This document shows, piece after piece, positions 37,614-52,334 of a stretch of DNA of 64,000 bases. The stretch spans positions 18,915,001-18,979,000 of the forward strand of contig NC_091972.1 in NCBI RefSeq assembly GCF_036711975.1. The letters are read 5' to 3'. The notes beneath the pieces are model-generated. The model worked only from the letters and a program-made list of their open reading frames with translations, was not told where the DNA came from and ran no database searches. The stretch is from Onthophagus taurus. Taxonomy: Eukaryota > Arthropoda > Insecta > Coleoptera > Scarabaeidae. A program made the position numbers and the translations under genes. Position 1 is the first letter of the stretch; the number at the start of each line of letters is the position of its first letter.

Positions 37614-38180
37614 TTACATAACCCCAAAAATAAAAATCCGGACTTCTTGGCGGCCATGGTTGCGGACCATATCTAACAATCCATTTTTTTCTACTAATAA
37701 CGTATTTAAATAATTTCTAATTAAAATGGTGGAATGTGGGCCGCAATCATCTTGTTGGAAATATAATTTATTGCCTTTTTCTAAATCCACGCCGTGAAGA
37801 TAATTAAATAAACAATTTTCAAGTATTTCCAAATATCACAAAACAGCACACCACACATTCACTTTCTGGGAATACTGGTGTTCACAAGCTATGCGATAAT
37901 GTGGATTAGTCTTTGACCAGAATCGACAATTTTGTGATATAACCACTCCATTAGTGGTGAACGATGCTTCGTCCGATAATATTATGTTTTTTAAAAAAGT
38001 TCTGTCTCTCAAAATTTTGTACCCAAGCCACAAACAATAATCTAAACGTTTTGCTTCATCACCTAATTCGATAGTGTAGTTAAATTTTAGTTTATACGGC
38101 AATATTATATTTTCTCGATAAATTCTTTGTAAATGGGATTTACTTATACCGACTTGAACTGCCCTTTTTCTTAACGACAC
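37614..38180 (-). pseudogene. Mariner-like transposase of the nested element
   Basis: On the minus strand 38180-37836 reads VGISKSHLQRIYRENIILPY (second helix-turn-helix) and NIILSDEASFTTNGVVISQN (first catalytic Asp), then SQKVNVWCAVL. A frameshift leads to 37832-37614 with LYFQQDDCGPHSTILIRNYL (second Asp). The WPPRSPDF-like third motif and the N-terminus are degraded. This belongs to the same broad superfamily as the 36548 and 57022 proteins but is clearly divergent. Confidence 0.78.
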
Positions 38181-38687
38181 CGTAATCCATTGCGTTCGTT
38201 ACTGCAACAATCGACCCCGCATCATGTTCATCTAAAAGCTTTTTTCCTTCCTTTTATTTTCCACATTGCCCGTTTCCGAAAATTTTTTAACAACTCTCTT
38301 AATTGTTTTTTTTATCTACTAAAAATCAACACTTTTCCTCAAATTGCCTTAAAACTGCATTGAAACTAATGTTCCCCAATCCATAGCACTGCACTATAAA
38401 TATTTTATGTTGTAATGTAAACATGATCAATAAATATTTGACAATAGGCTATAGCTAAGCTATCAAATGATAATTGTTAGTTCACTCAGATCATTTGTTT
38501 TTATTGTAAAACGGAATATTAGAAAAAATTTTTCAAGAAAAAACTCAAATTAATAAAATTCGGCATATCGCTATAATTTAACATAACAAACATTTTATCT
38601 TAATCAACTTTTGTTGTACATTGCTCAGAAAGACGACTTTACCTGCACCGGTTAACATACTTCTTGCGTTTCTTTGGTACTTTGAGG

Positions 38688-39216
38688 TAGGGATGTTAGG
38701 GAGCTCCGTAACCGTAACCGAAACTATCGGATATCCGATATAAAAAATCATCCGTAACCGTAACCGAATCCGAAATAAAAGTTTCGGATAATATCGGATA
38801 GGGGCGAAGCCTAATTGACTAAATTTAATTCTGATTTTATTATTTTCTTTGAATACGAAATTACTGATTCAGTATAAGTAATAATTTTATTATTACATTT
38901 TCATTTTAGGTGTTTTAGATAACACTCAATATAATTATTTATATTCATTTTTATTTTAAATAGCTGTAATAAATAATTACTCACAGACTGATTGAGATTC
39001 CTGCCAAAAAACTTATAAATAAAACCACTTTATTACCTATTTGTATTTTACTTTTGAAATTCTTTAAAAAATTAATATCCGTAACCGAAATTATCCGAAA
39101 CTAACGGGTAATCCGAAATAATTTATTATCCGTATCCGTAACCGTATCCGGTATAATAATCATTCCTAAATCCGTATCCAATCCGTATCCGAAATTTCAT
39201 ATCCATAACATCCCTA
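38688..39216. mobile_element. Third-level nested hAT-type MITE
   Basis: 529 bp bounded by CTTTGAGG at 38680-38687 and 39217-39224, an exact 8-bp target duplication. Terminal inverted repeats start TAGGGATGTTA. Subterminal zones are built of CCGTAACCG, CGGATA and TATCCGAAA repeats in both orientations. The centre is AT-rich and non-coding. Removing it restores the right arm of the 37096-39356 element. Confidence 0.9.
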
Positions 39217-40044
39217 CTTTGAGGATATTTGACGTAAAACTAGGTTATATTTCGTTTTATGACATCCAGACTTTAATTGCAAAAGATGGAATTTGAATTC
39301 AAAAATTTATCGTCAATTATACCTTACGGGGACACAATCCGGGGACACACTGTATATACACGATTTTAAGAAAAGAAAACAACAATTACAATTTACTTAA
39401 TAGTTGATTCTTAATAAATAAAAAATTCTTTTATTATTCAATAACAACACTAAGCCAATTTTTCAACCGTTACCTATACTAGCAAAATCTTTAATAAGAA
39501 AATTTCATTTCTTATATTGACTTTTTTTCTTTATAAATATTTTTTGATAAAATATGATTAATTCATAAATTTAATATACTTCTACCCAATTTTTATTTCA
39601 TTTCTAAAAAAAAAGTGATTGAAGTTGCAATTTTAAATCCGTCTTAGCTCCAGCGTATACCGACCGTTAACCTACCGTCCACCATTTACCTGGCCAATTG
39701 CATTTCGACAGGTAGTCCACGAAGATACGTTGGTTTTTCCGGCGAAATTCCGCATTTTGTTTAATTTTTATGCGAAAAACTAATAAACCGATATTTGATT
39801 GTGAGCTACCGTTGGATTCCTATTGTTTTCATCTTTCGGAAGATACCATAATATACTGGGTGTTCCATTTAAAAAAACAAAGTTGTTCTATTTTCCGGAA
39901 AAACTAAAAGTGATGCAAAATTTTCCATAAGAAAATATTTGTGTTGATAAAATATAGAAACTGACGTTTTTTTATTCATATTTATATCTCAATCTGTTCG
40001 GAAGTTAAACCAGGGGGGGGGTTACTTTACGCTAGCACTGCATA

Positions 40045-40159
40045 TGAATTTTTGGTGAGATCTAATATTGCGATCTGATGTATTGGTGAATATTACATAA
40101 CCATGATATTGGGCTAGGACCTCGCAAAGCCATAAATAAATTAAAATAAAAAAAAAACC
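40045..40159 (+). mobile_element. 3' UTR and poly(A) of the split LINE
   Basis: ATGATATTGGGCTAGGACCT, then CATAAATAAATT and an A-rich run at about 40140-40159, is the expected 3' end of the LINE at 34503-35239. It became separated by the 4.8-kb insertion. Confidence 0.7.
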
Positions 40160-40423
40160 TGTTATAATACATTTATATCCCTTAATACATTCTATAATAT
40201 AAATACGGCCTTATAAATCAGGAATTAATGTGTAAATTTTTTGTCTTTTATAACTTTTTTTGCCATAAAGACGTCAATATATTTTTTTTTACATTTCCTT
40301 TTTTCATCATGTTCAAAATACATAGTTACATGAATATAGCGTTAAATTCTTTCAAATGCATAATATAAGGAGATACTTCTATATTATAAAAACGAAAGAT
40401 CGAAGGTTAAACGATTTTATTTC

Positions 40424-42203
<1,780 letters not shown>

Positions 42204-42431
42204 TTTGTATTTATAACGTTTCTATGATTGACAGGGAATACTATAATCTGATCAGCACTTAAGTGATATATACTGATAAATATATAACGATAATAAAATG
42301 TTTATAGTTCATTTGTCAGGTTACGGAAAGTTTTAAACAAAAGTTGTTTGTAAATTTGTCTAAATGGAACGTCCTGAATGTTTTTAACATATTACGATTA
42401 CAACTAAATTTAGTTATCCAACTGTATATCA
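42204..42431. promoter_or_regulatory. 5' flank of esterase D
   Basis: AT-rich region upstream of D on the minus strand, with TATAAATA close to the ATG and a second candidate (TATATATC) near 42268. No other feature is seen. Confidence 0.35.
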
Positions 42432-43770
42432 TTATGGTTACAATTTATGGTGCATTTCTGAAATGATACCCTATATTGCCACATTATTGCCATATTTGAA
42501 TAAAAATGAAATTAATAAGAAAGCTGATAAGATATGTCAACTTATTTGGATCCAAGATACAAAATGAACTTTTTTGATGCTGATTTAACTAACGAAGCAA
42601 CTCTAACAAGAGGATACTTTAATTAAGGATCCTTCAAAAAATTAATTTTATAGCAAATTTTGCAAGTTATCGATGAAAATTGCAACATCGAAAATTTTAT
42701 CAAAACTTCAAATATTATTTTCTCAAAAACTAAAAGTTATTTTTCAAAACAGGTTAATTAATTGGACAGAGGACACTATGGGCAACTTTCATACTCATAT
42801 TCCAAGAACTGAATTTTATACGAATTTTTGAAACTTAATCGGCGAAAATTGAAAATTCGAAAAAATTGTCGATCACTTCAAAAATTTATTTCTCAAGAAC
42901 TAAAAGCGATTTTTCAAAACGGCTTTTTGCATTAAAAAGAGTATACTTTAATTAATAATTGGTGATGTTTCCACAATGATCCTTCAAAAAATGAATTTTA
43001 TAGCGAATTTTGTAACTTATCGATGAAAATTGCAACATCGAAAATTTTATCAAAAGTTCAAATATTGTTTTCTCAAAAACTAAAAGTAATTTTTCAAAAC
43101 GGGTTGGTTCATTGGAAAGAGGACACTTTTATTAACACTTTGGGAAATTTTCATACTCATATTCCAAGAACTGGATTTTATACAAATTTTTAAAACTTAA
43201 TCAACTAAAATTGCAAAATTCGAAAGAATTGTCGATCATTTCAAAAATTTATTTCTTAAAAACTAAAAGTGATTTTTCAAAACGGCTTTTTGCATTAAAA
43301 GGATACTTCAATTAATAATTGGTGATATTTCCACAAGGGTCCTTCACGAAATTAAATTTATAGCGAATTTTGCATGTTCTCGATGAAAATTGCAACATCG
43401 AATATTTTATCAAAACTTCAAATATTGTTTTCTCAAAAACTAAAAGTAATTTTTGAAAACGGGTTAGTTCATTGGAAAGAGGACACTTTTATTAACACTT
43501 TGGGAAAATTTCATACTCATATTCCAAGAAATAGATTTTATACGAATTTTTAAAACTTAATCGGCGAAAATTGAAAAATTCGAAAAAATTGTCGATCATT
43601 TCATAAATTTATTTCTCAAGAACTAATAGTGATTTTTCAAAACGGCTTTTTGCATTAAAAAGGGTATACTTTAATTAATAATTGGTGATATTTCCACAAG
43701 GATCCTTCAAGAAATTAATTTTTTAGCGAATTTTGCAAGTTATCTATGAAAATTGCAACAAAACTTTAAA
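42432..43770 (+). mobile_element. hAT derivative with ~3 copies of the 360-bp repeat, ends lost
   Basis: It starts with the ATTATGGTTACAATTTATGG segment found just inside the left end of the 61042 element, then has GATATGTCAACTTATTTGGA. Repeat landmarks TGCAACATCG fall at 42681, 43031 and 43391 (spacing 350-360). Neither CCGG-rich terminus is present, so it is truncated at both sides. Confidence 0.75.
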
Positions 43771-44484
43771 AATTGTTGTTTCGTCTTTTTTAGTCAAAGC
43801 CTGAAAGTTGATGATATTCATAGAACTAAGTAAATTAAGTAGAACTAAGGCTTTCCCATAAGTTTTTTAAATGGAACACCCGGTATATTATGTGCTGGTT
43901 GAATTGCCCATCAAGAGACATTTAATTTATATTATGTACTAGCTGTATCCTGCGCGCGTTGCTACTCCACCTACTAAAATAAATTTGAAGGAGTGACATT
44001 ACGCAAATATTCAATTCATTTTGAGTCATTTTATTGATTTTGAAGAAATCAATAAAATGACTCCTCTTCGTGGGCTCATGCACAACAACATTGCTAAAGA
44101 TCATCACATGATCAAATGCATAGTTTACGACTCTATAAAGGATATACAGACATAGATATCATATGTCCAATTTTAGTAGTTTTCGTGATATTTATAATTG
44201 AGACAAGTAATGGAATATGTAATTGTTCTATCATTTAATTTTACTCTATATTTTTCACTTTTTGGTTATTTTTTTATCAAAAATAATAAGTGTTATGAAA
44301 ACTTAATTAATATTTTACTAACTCATTATTTCTGTTCATGTTTTAAATCGGTTTGCCTATTAATTAGGTTAATAGCTACTTGTTGTGCAATGTTTATAGT
44401 TTGTTTCTGCATTTGGTTCAAATAGCTTACTGAATTGTTTAATAAATGCTAATAGTATTAATTAAAGTTAAATTAAAGTACTGT
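43771..44484. other. Repeat debris, no gene
   Basis: AAATGGAACACCCGGTATAT at about 43868 matches the end motif of the long-inverted-repeat mariner family. TACTAGCTGTATCCTGCGCG (43937) resembles a motif common at ends of dispersed arthropod repeats. The remainder is AT-rich. Confidence 0.4.
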
Positions 44485-44870
44485 TTAAATAATGTTAAAC
44501 CAGTACCAATTAAAGTACCAAAGAAATTGACAGACGTCAATAACCATGTCTAACCTCGTCTTAAGCATTCGTTCTTGTGCCCATTGACAAAATATTAAGC
44601 AATTTTCAAAATCACCATCAAAAAGCTGTTGATGAAATGACATATGGTATGAATGATACTTGTTCCGAGTTCTTTTTCTTGCTTCCACATTTCCAGTGTT
44701 AGTGTAATCATTTACAACTCTGTAAAAGACTCTTCTCGAAGACGTATTTCGATCAGGAAAACACTCACGATACAAAACTAATATGCTATTAGCAACTTTT
44801 CTGCCAGTTTCTCCGTAAATAAAAATCATTTCGACTTTTTTGCCACACTTAGAGTATCCATGATTTAATA
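44485..44870 (-). pseudogene. DUF4817-type mariner transposase, internally deleted
   Basis: The minus strand reads MIFIYGETGRKVANSILVLY, then RECFPDRNTSSRRVFYRVVN and TGNVEARKRTRNK, the DUF4817 N-terminal domain. This is fused to YHMSFHQQLFDGDFENCLIF, which precedes the first catalytic Asp in complete relatives. The middle and the catalytic core are missing. Confidence 0.8.
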
Positions 44871-45404
44871 ACTTAGTATAAACACTTTGCCTTGATGCAA
44901 AACGATGGAATGAATTCAGTATTTGTTGCCAAGCAGCTTTTATGCTAATTTAGTTTTACCTGCTACATTTTAAAACAATTCAACCAACGAAGTCTTTGAA
45001 AGTAATATTCTGGAAATGCCGGCATCAGCAGTTCCAAACTCTTGTTTCTAGCTTTCCAAGAATTCTTTTTAATTTTCCAAGAATTAAAAAAGTTTTATCG
45101 CTATATAGTTTCTTTCTTCATACAGAAGAACTTTTGTTTGGATAGTTTTTATGTTAAATGAAGAGTTTTCAAGATATTCGCTTGCCTCATGTTAAATGGA
45201 CCATGCTGCATATTATCATATTTTCTAATATAGCTAGAAAATACGAATCCAATGATACTCTACTGTAATGTAACCATCACGGAAATTGTATATCAGACCC
45301 TTAACAACAAAAAACCTTACTAATAACTTAGAAACTTATCTGTTCTCAGTACCAAAACGAAAAACACGTCTACATATCTACCAAACGCATACGCAAGTAG
45401 GACA
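44871..45404. other. Repeat debris, no gene
   Basis: TTAAATGGACCATGCTGCAT near 45193 and the following AAAATACGAATCCAATGATAC resemble the end of the mariner family seen at 35405-35490, so this is probably the other side of the 44485 element. No ORF of note. Confidence 0.4.
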
Positions 45405-46716
45405 TTGAATCATAATACTGATCGCCGCAGATCTAGAAGATAATAAGTATATCAGTGAAAAAGACAAAATCTATTAGGATGAAAACGAATTAATGATATC
45501 ATTGAATTAGAAGGAAGGCAACACAAATATTTAACCCACAAGAATGTTCCTTGTAGGCAAGCGACAGATTGTAAAAGTATTTATGATATTCTAATCAAAT
45601 TAAAACAAATTGACAGAAGTTATTATGCGAAGATTTGGTGACAAATACGACACAATCAAATGGAACAAAGTCAAAACCATGATTAGGTTCAATACTTCAA
45701 TTAACTTCGATCACCGAATTGTTTGAAAAATAGCCTTTTTACAAAAATCCATTTGGGTTGCGCTTAATATAAAAACATCGATTCGTATTTTTTTGTGCAG
45801 ACTGACATGGATTTTATGGCACCGTTTGGAAATAACCATAATAATTTATTATTTCTGAGCGAAATGCCGATGTTCGTGAAGATAGATTTTAGGCGCATGG
45901 TTACTTTATTCTTGCATTTCTTCACAAATTAATTGAATTTATTATAATAACTCAAGGTGGTGATGCAGCAACTTTGCGGGCTTCTTCATGGATATTTTGC
46001 GTCCAACCAAAAACTTACCATTAAAGATTCACAAGAATCTTCTTGTACAAGTGTCCCAAATTCATTGTTCACATAAGCTATCTCCGAAACTGTGTCATGA
46101 TCTCGTTTTTTTTGAGAAACTACTATGTCGAAAATTCCTAACAGCTATCGTCTTATGTTTTCGCCCTATTGGCAAAATTACAGAAAAAATGATCAACTTT
46201 TGAAACAATATCTGTGAACTCATCCACTAAACCAGCGTTTGTCAATCTTAATGATATGCATTTTGCAAACCAAATGCTTCCTTATTAATCAGCCACAAAA
46301 TCTAATTTTCAACAAATATTCCACACATTTTTTATGGTACTATCTTTTAGTTTATAGTATCTTTTGAGTGTTTTGGCTTGATGTAAGAGTCGCTTCAGAT
46401 GAATCTGATAATTCATTATCACTTGTAATGAATAATAATACAAAAACAGCTTAATAAACTTCTCGAACACTTGAACCAAAATAGGCCTAATATTAAACGG
46501 GGGCCCCCCTAGGTTATCAAGTGACTTTTACGAATAGTAAGTATATAATAAAGCGCACCATATAGCTACTATGTAGAGAATAAGAAAATATTTTAAAATC
46601 TCATCTGATATAAAAATATAAACCAGATCAATCTTATCCAAATCTATAATTAGTACACACTCGAAAAATATCTCCTATTATTTAACTCCAAAATCAACGT
46701 AATAACTTTAATAAAA
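45405..46716 (+). promoter_or_regulatory. 5' flank of esterase C (duplication-unit blocks and promoter)
   Basis: 45405-45750 matches 20320-20754 and 46198-46716 matches the flanks of A and B. The intervening 45751-46197 is the sequence that the 3.1-kb element interrupts or replaces upstream of B, including TCATGATCTCGTTTTTT, which is also present upstream of A (~11233). The last 60 bp match A and B. A short GGGGGCCCCCC palindrome is at about 46499. Confidence 0.5.
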
Positions 46717-48477
<1,761 letters not shown>

Positions 48478-48689
48478 AAATATTTTGTTACTTTTTTCTG
48501 AATTACATTTCTTACTTACCATAAATAACCTTTCCACAATTTTTGTATTTCAATCTGCATTTAATCAATTTGACATTAGGATAAAAAATTTAGAAAACTT
48601 CGCGATTTTTTTTTTAATTATTTTTATAATACAACCGAATGCGTATTATACGTTATCTTAAAGAAGAAATCATCAGCTTTCATTTGAGA

Positions 48690-51600
48690 CCAATTACATT
48701 TTTTAATTACTATAAATAACCGTTCCACGATTGTTTGAGTTTCAACTTGCATTTAATCAAATTTTATATTAAGATGAAAAATTTAGACAACTTTGAGATT
48801 TTTTTTCTAATTATTTTTATAACACAAACCAATATGTATAATACATCATCTTAAAGAAGAAATCATCAGCTTTAATTTGAGACTAATTACATTTCCTAAT
48901 TACAATAAATAACCCCTCCACGATTTTTTGAGTTTCAACCTGCATTTAATCAATTTGACATTAAGATAAAAAATTTTGAAACTTTCGCGATTTTTTTTAA
49001 ATTATTTTTATAATACAACCCAGCATATATTATACATCATCTTAAAGAAGAAATCATCAGCTTTGATTTGAGACCAATTACATTTTTTAATTACTATAAA
49101 TAACCCTTCCACGATATTTTGAGTTTCAGCCTGCATTTAATCAATACACATTAAGATGAAAAATTTAGAAAACTTCGCGGTTTTGTTTCTAATTATTTTT
49201 ATAATACAACCCAACATATATTATACATCATCTTAAACAAGAAATCATCAGCTTTAATTTGAGACCAATTAAATTTCTTAATTACCATAAATAACCCTTC
49301 CACGATTTTTTGAGTTTTAACCTGCATTTAGTCAATTTGACATTAAGATGAAAAATTTAGAAAACTTCACGATTATTTTTTCTAAATATTTTTACAATAC
49401 AACATACAACCCAACATGTATTATACATCATCTTAAAGAAGAAATCATCAGCTTTAATTTGAGACCAGTTACATTTTTTAATTACTATAAATAACCCTTC
49501 CACGATTTTTTGAGTTTCAACCTGCATTTAATCAATTTCATATTAAGATGAAAAATTTAGAAAACTTCCCGACTTTTTTTCTAATTGTTTTTATAACACA
49601 AGACAACATGTATTATACATCATCTTAAAGAAGAAATTATCAACTTCAATTTGAGACAAACTACATTTCTTAATTACCATAAATAACCATTTCACGATTT
49701 TTTGCGTTCCAACCTGCATTTAATCAATTTGACATTAAGATGAAAAATTTAGAAAACTTCGCGGTTTGGTTCTAATTATTTTTATAATACAACCCAACAT
49801 GTATTATACATCATCTTAAAGAAGAAATCATCAGCTTTGATTTGAGACCAATTACATTTTTTAATTACAATAAATAACCCTTCCACGAATTTTTGAGTTT
49901 CAACCTGCCTTTAATCAACTTCACATTAAGATGAAAAATTTAGACAAATTTGCGATTTTTTTTCTAATTATTTTTATAACACAACTCAATATGTATTATA
50001 CATCATCTTAAAGAAAAAATCATCAGCTTTGATTTGAGGCCAATTACATTTCTTAATTATTACCCTTCCACGATTTTTTGAGTTTCAACCGGCATTTAAT
50101 CAATTTCACATTAAGATGAAAAATTTAGACAAATTTACGATTTTTTTTCTGATTATTTTTATAATACAACCCAACATGTATTATACATCATCTTAAAGAA
50201 AAAATCATCAGCTTTAATTTGAGACCAATTACATTTCCTAATTACAATAAATAACCCTTCCACGACTTTTTGAGTTTCAACCTGCATTTAATCAATTTCA
50301 CATTAAAATGAAAAATTTAGACAAATTTGCGATTTTTTTTCTAATTATTTTTATAACACAATCAAATATGCATTATACATCATCTTAAATAAGAAATCAT
50401 CAGCTTTAATAGACCAATTACATTTCCTAATTACAATAAATAACCCCTCCACGACTTTTTGAGTTTCAACCTGCATTTAATCAATTTCACATTAAGATGA
50501 AAAATTTAGACAAATTTGCGATTTCTTTTCTAATTATTTTTATAACACAATCAAATATGCATTATACATCATCTTAAATAAGAAATCATCAGCTTTAATA
50601 GACCAATTACATTTCCTAATTACAATAAATAACCCCTCCACGACTTTTTGAGTTTCAGCCTGCATTTAATCAATTTCACATTAAGATGAAAAATTTAGAC
50701 AAATTTGCGATTTCTTTTCTAATTATTTTTATAACACAACCCAATATGTATTATACATCATCTTAAAGAAAAAATCATCAGCTTTGATTTGAGACCAATT
50801 ACATTTCTTAATTATTATAAATAACCCTTCCACGATTTTTTGAGTTTCAACCTGCATTTAATCAATTTCATATTAAGATGAAAATTTAGACAAATTTACG
50901 ATTTTTTTTCTAATTATTTTTATAACACAACCCAACATGTATTATACATCATCTTAAAGAAAAAATCATCAGCTTTGATTTGAGACCAATTACATTTTTT
51001 AATTACTATAAATAACCCTTCCACGATTTTTTGAGTTTTAACCTGCATTTAATCAATTTGACATTAAGATGAAAAATTTAGAAAACTTCGCGATTTTTTT
51101 TTAAATTATTTTTATAATACAACCCAACATGTATTATACATCATCTTAAAGAACAAATCATAAGCTTTAATTTGAGACCAATTAGATTTCTTAATTACCC
51201 AAAATAACAGTTCCACGAATTTTTGAGTTTCAATCTGCATTTAATTAATTTGACACTAAGATGAAAAATTTATAGAAATTTGCGAATTTTTTTCTAATTA
51301 TTTTTATAACACAACCCAATATGTATTATACATCATCTTAAAGAAGAAATCATCAGCTTTAATTTGAGACTAATTACATTTCCTAATTACAATAAATAAC
51401 CCTTTCAGGATTTTTTGAGTTTCAACCTACATTTAATCAATTTCCCATTAAGATGAAAAATTTAGAAACCTTCGCGATTTTTTTCTAAATTGTTTTTATA
51501 ATACAACCCAGCATATATTATACATCATCTTAAAGAAGAAATCATCAGCTTTGATTTGAGACCAATTACATTTTTTAATTACTATAAATAACCCTTCCAC

Positions 51601-52000
51601 GAATTTTTGATTTTCAACCTGCATTTAATCAATATCGCATTAAGATGAAAAATTTAGAAAACTTCGCGGTTTTGTTTCTAATGATTTTTATAATACAACC
51701 CAACAGGTATTATACATCATCTTAAAGAAGAAATCATCAGCTTCAATTTGAGACAAACTACATTTCTTAATTACCATAAATAACCCTTTCACGATTTTTT
51801 GAGTTTTAACCTGTATTTAGTCAATTTGACATTAAGATGAAAAATTTAGAAAACTTCGCGATTTTTTTTGTAAATATTTTTATAATACAACCCAATATGT
51901 ATTATACACCATCTTAAAGAAGGAATCATCAGCTTTAATTTGAGACCAATTACATTTTTTAGTTGTCATAAATAACCCTTCCATACATTTTTGAGTTTCA
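48690..52000 (+). promoter_or_regulatory. Repeated core-promoter-like motif in each monomer
   Basis: A TATAAATAA-like box is followed ~31 nt later by an initiator-like TTTCAACC, and ~28-32 nt after that by the ATG. This spacing is what RNA polymerase II core promoters in insects normally show. It recurs in nearly all monomers, with small changes in the box. Activity cannot be judged from sequence. Confidence 0.4.
48774..51917 (+). other. Ten intact 26-codon signal-peptide-like ORFs, one per monomer
   Basis: Intact 81-nt ORFs (ATG to TAA) are at 48774-48854, 49156-49236, 49548-49628, 49931-50011, 50116-50196, 50308-50388, 50497-50577, 50686-50766, 51645-51725 and 51837-51917. They read MKNL(E/D), then FxIFFLIIF, and end YTSS or a close variant: a charged start, a hydrophobic core and a polar end, like a signal peptide. 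The other monomers are broken by ATG loss (first and third), frameshifts in the T-run, or stops. Whether any is translated is unknown. The monomer may instead be a fragment of the first exon of a secreted-peptide gene. Confidence 0.55.
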
Positions 52001-52113
52001 GCCTGTATTTAATCAATTTGACACTAAGATGAAAAATTTGAAATCTTCACGATTGGTTTTCTAAATATTTTTATAATCCAACCCATAACGTATTATACAT
52101 CGTTTTAAAGATG

Positions 52114-52334
52114 TGGTGTTCTATAAAAATATTTTGTTCAGTTATTCAATTTATTTTATTCATATATCACATAACAAATTTTTAATACAATAAGATAGCG
52201 TTTATTAACACCTTGACGTAAACATTAAATCCTAAAAGATACAACAATAAAATAATAAATAAAATAAGTTCACTTAATCTACTTGGTTTAAAATAATTAT
52301 TTTAAATATTTATTTTTGCTTCAGGATTAAACGA
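52114..52334 (+). repeat. Displaced 3' UTR of esterase C, with right boundary duplication
   Basis: The 25-bp repeat (52114-52138) is followed by sequence matching the 3' UTRs of A and B: AATTTATTTTATTCATA, GCGTTTATTAACACCTT, AAATCCTAAAAGATACAA. The satellite thus split the ancestral 3' UTR of C. Genes C and E converge here. Confidence 0.85.

Larger units (their letters stand above)
37096..39356. mobile_element. Second-level nested mariner-like transposon
   Basis: The ends are long inverted repeats of ~275 bp. The left begins CAGTGTGTCCCCGGATTATG at 37099, and its complement is at 39350. They match inward through TTGACGATAAATTTTTGAAT to GCGATATGCCGAATTTTAT. TA flanks the CAGTGTG termini. It sits in the downstream part of the 35240 element and encodes a minus-strand transposase. 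Its right arm is interrupted by the hAT MITE at 38688-39216. Confidence 0.85.
35240..40042. mobile_element. Outer long-inverted-repeat mariner-like transposon (host of nested elements)
   Basis: The terminal repeats are ~400 bp (35240-35640 and 39645-40042), starting TACAGTGCTAGCGTAAAGTA on the left and TGCAGTGCTAGCGTAAAGTA on the complement of the right, with a C9-10 run just inside. TA at 35238-35239 and 40043-40044 is the target duplication, inside a LINE whose sequence is continuous across it. It encodes a decayed DDD transposase (35840-36754). Without the nested insert it is about 2.5 kb. Confidence 0.87.
48490..52113 (+). repeat. Satellite array of ~19 promoter-plus-mini-ORF monomers (~191 bp)
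   Basis: CATCAGCTTT-type landmarks recur at 48671, 48864, 49055, 49246 and 49446 and on to 52100, mostly 190-193 bp apart, giving about 19 monomers. Each has, in order: ACCATAAATAACCCTTCCAC, TTTTGAGTTTCAACCTGCAT, ACATTAAG then ATG AAA AAT TTA, a short ORF ending TCATCTTAA, and AGAAGAAATCATCAGC. The array lies in the 3' UTR of esterase C, immediately after the first few UTR bases. Monomers at ~50290-50690 are closest to each other, suggesting recent local amplification. Confidence 0.93.

Noticed and set aside
43937-43970. TACTAGCTGTATCCTGCGCG motif as a Helitron or SINE end
   Set aside because: No CTRR hairpin end, A/B boxes or second terminus was found.
48490-52113. CRISPR-like array of regularly spaced repeats
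   Set aside because: Monomers are contiguous and similar along their whole length; there are no unique spacers and the context is eukaryotic.
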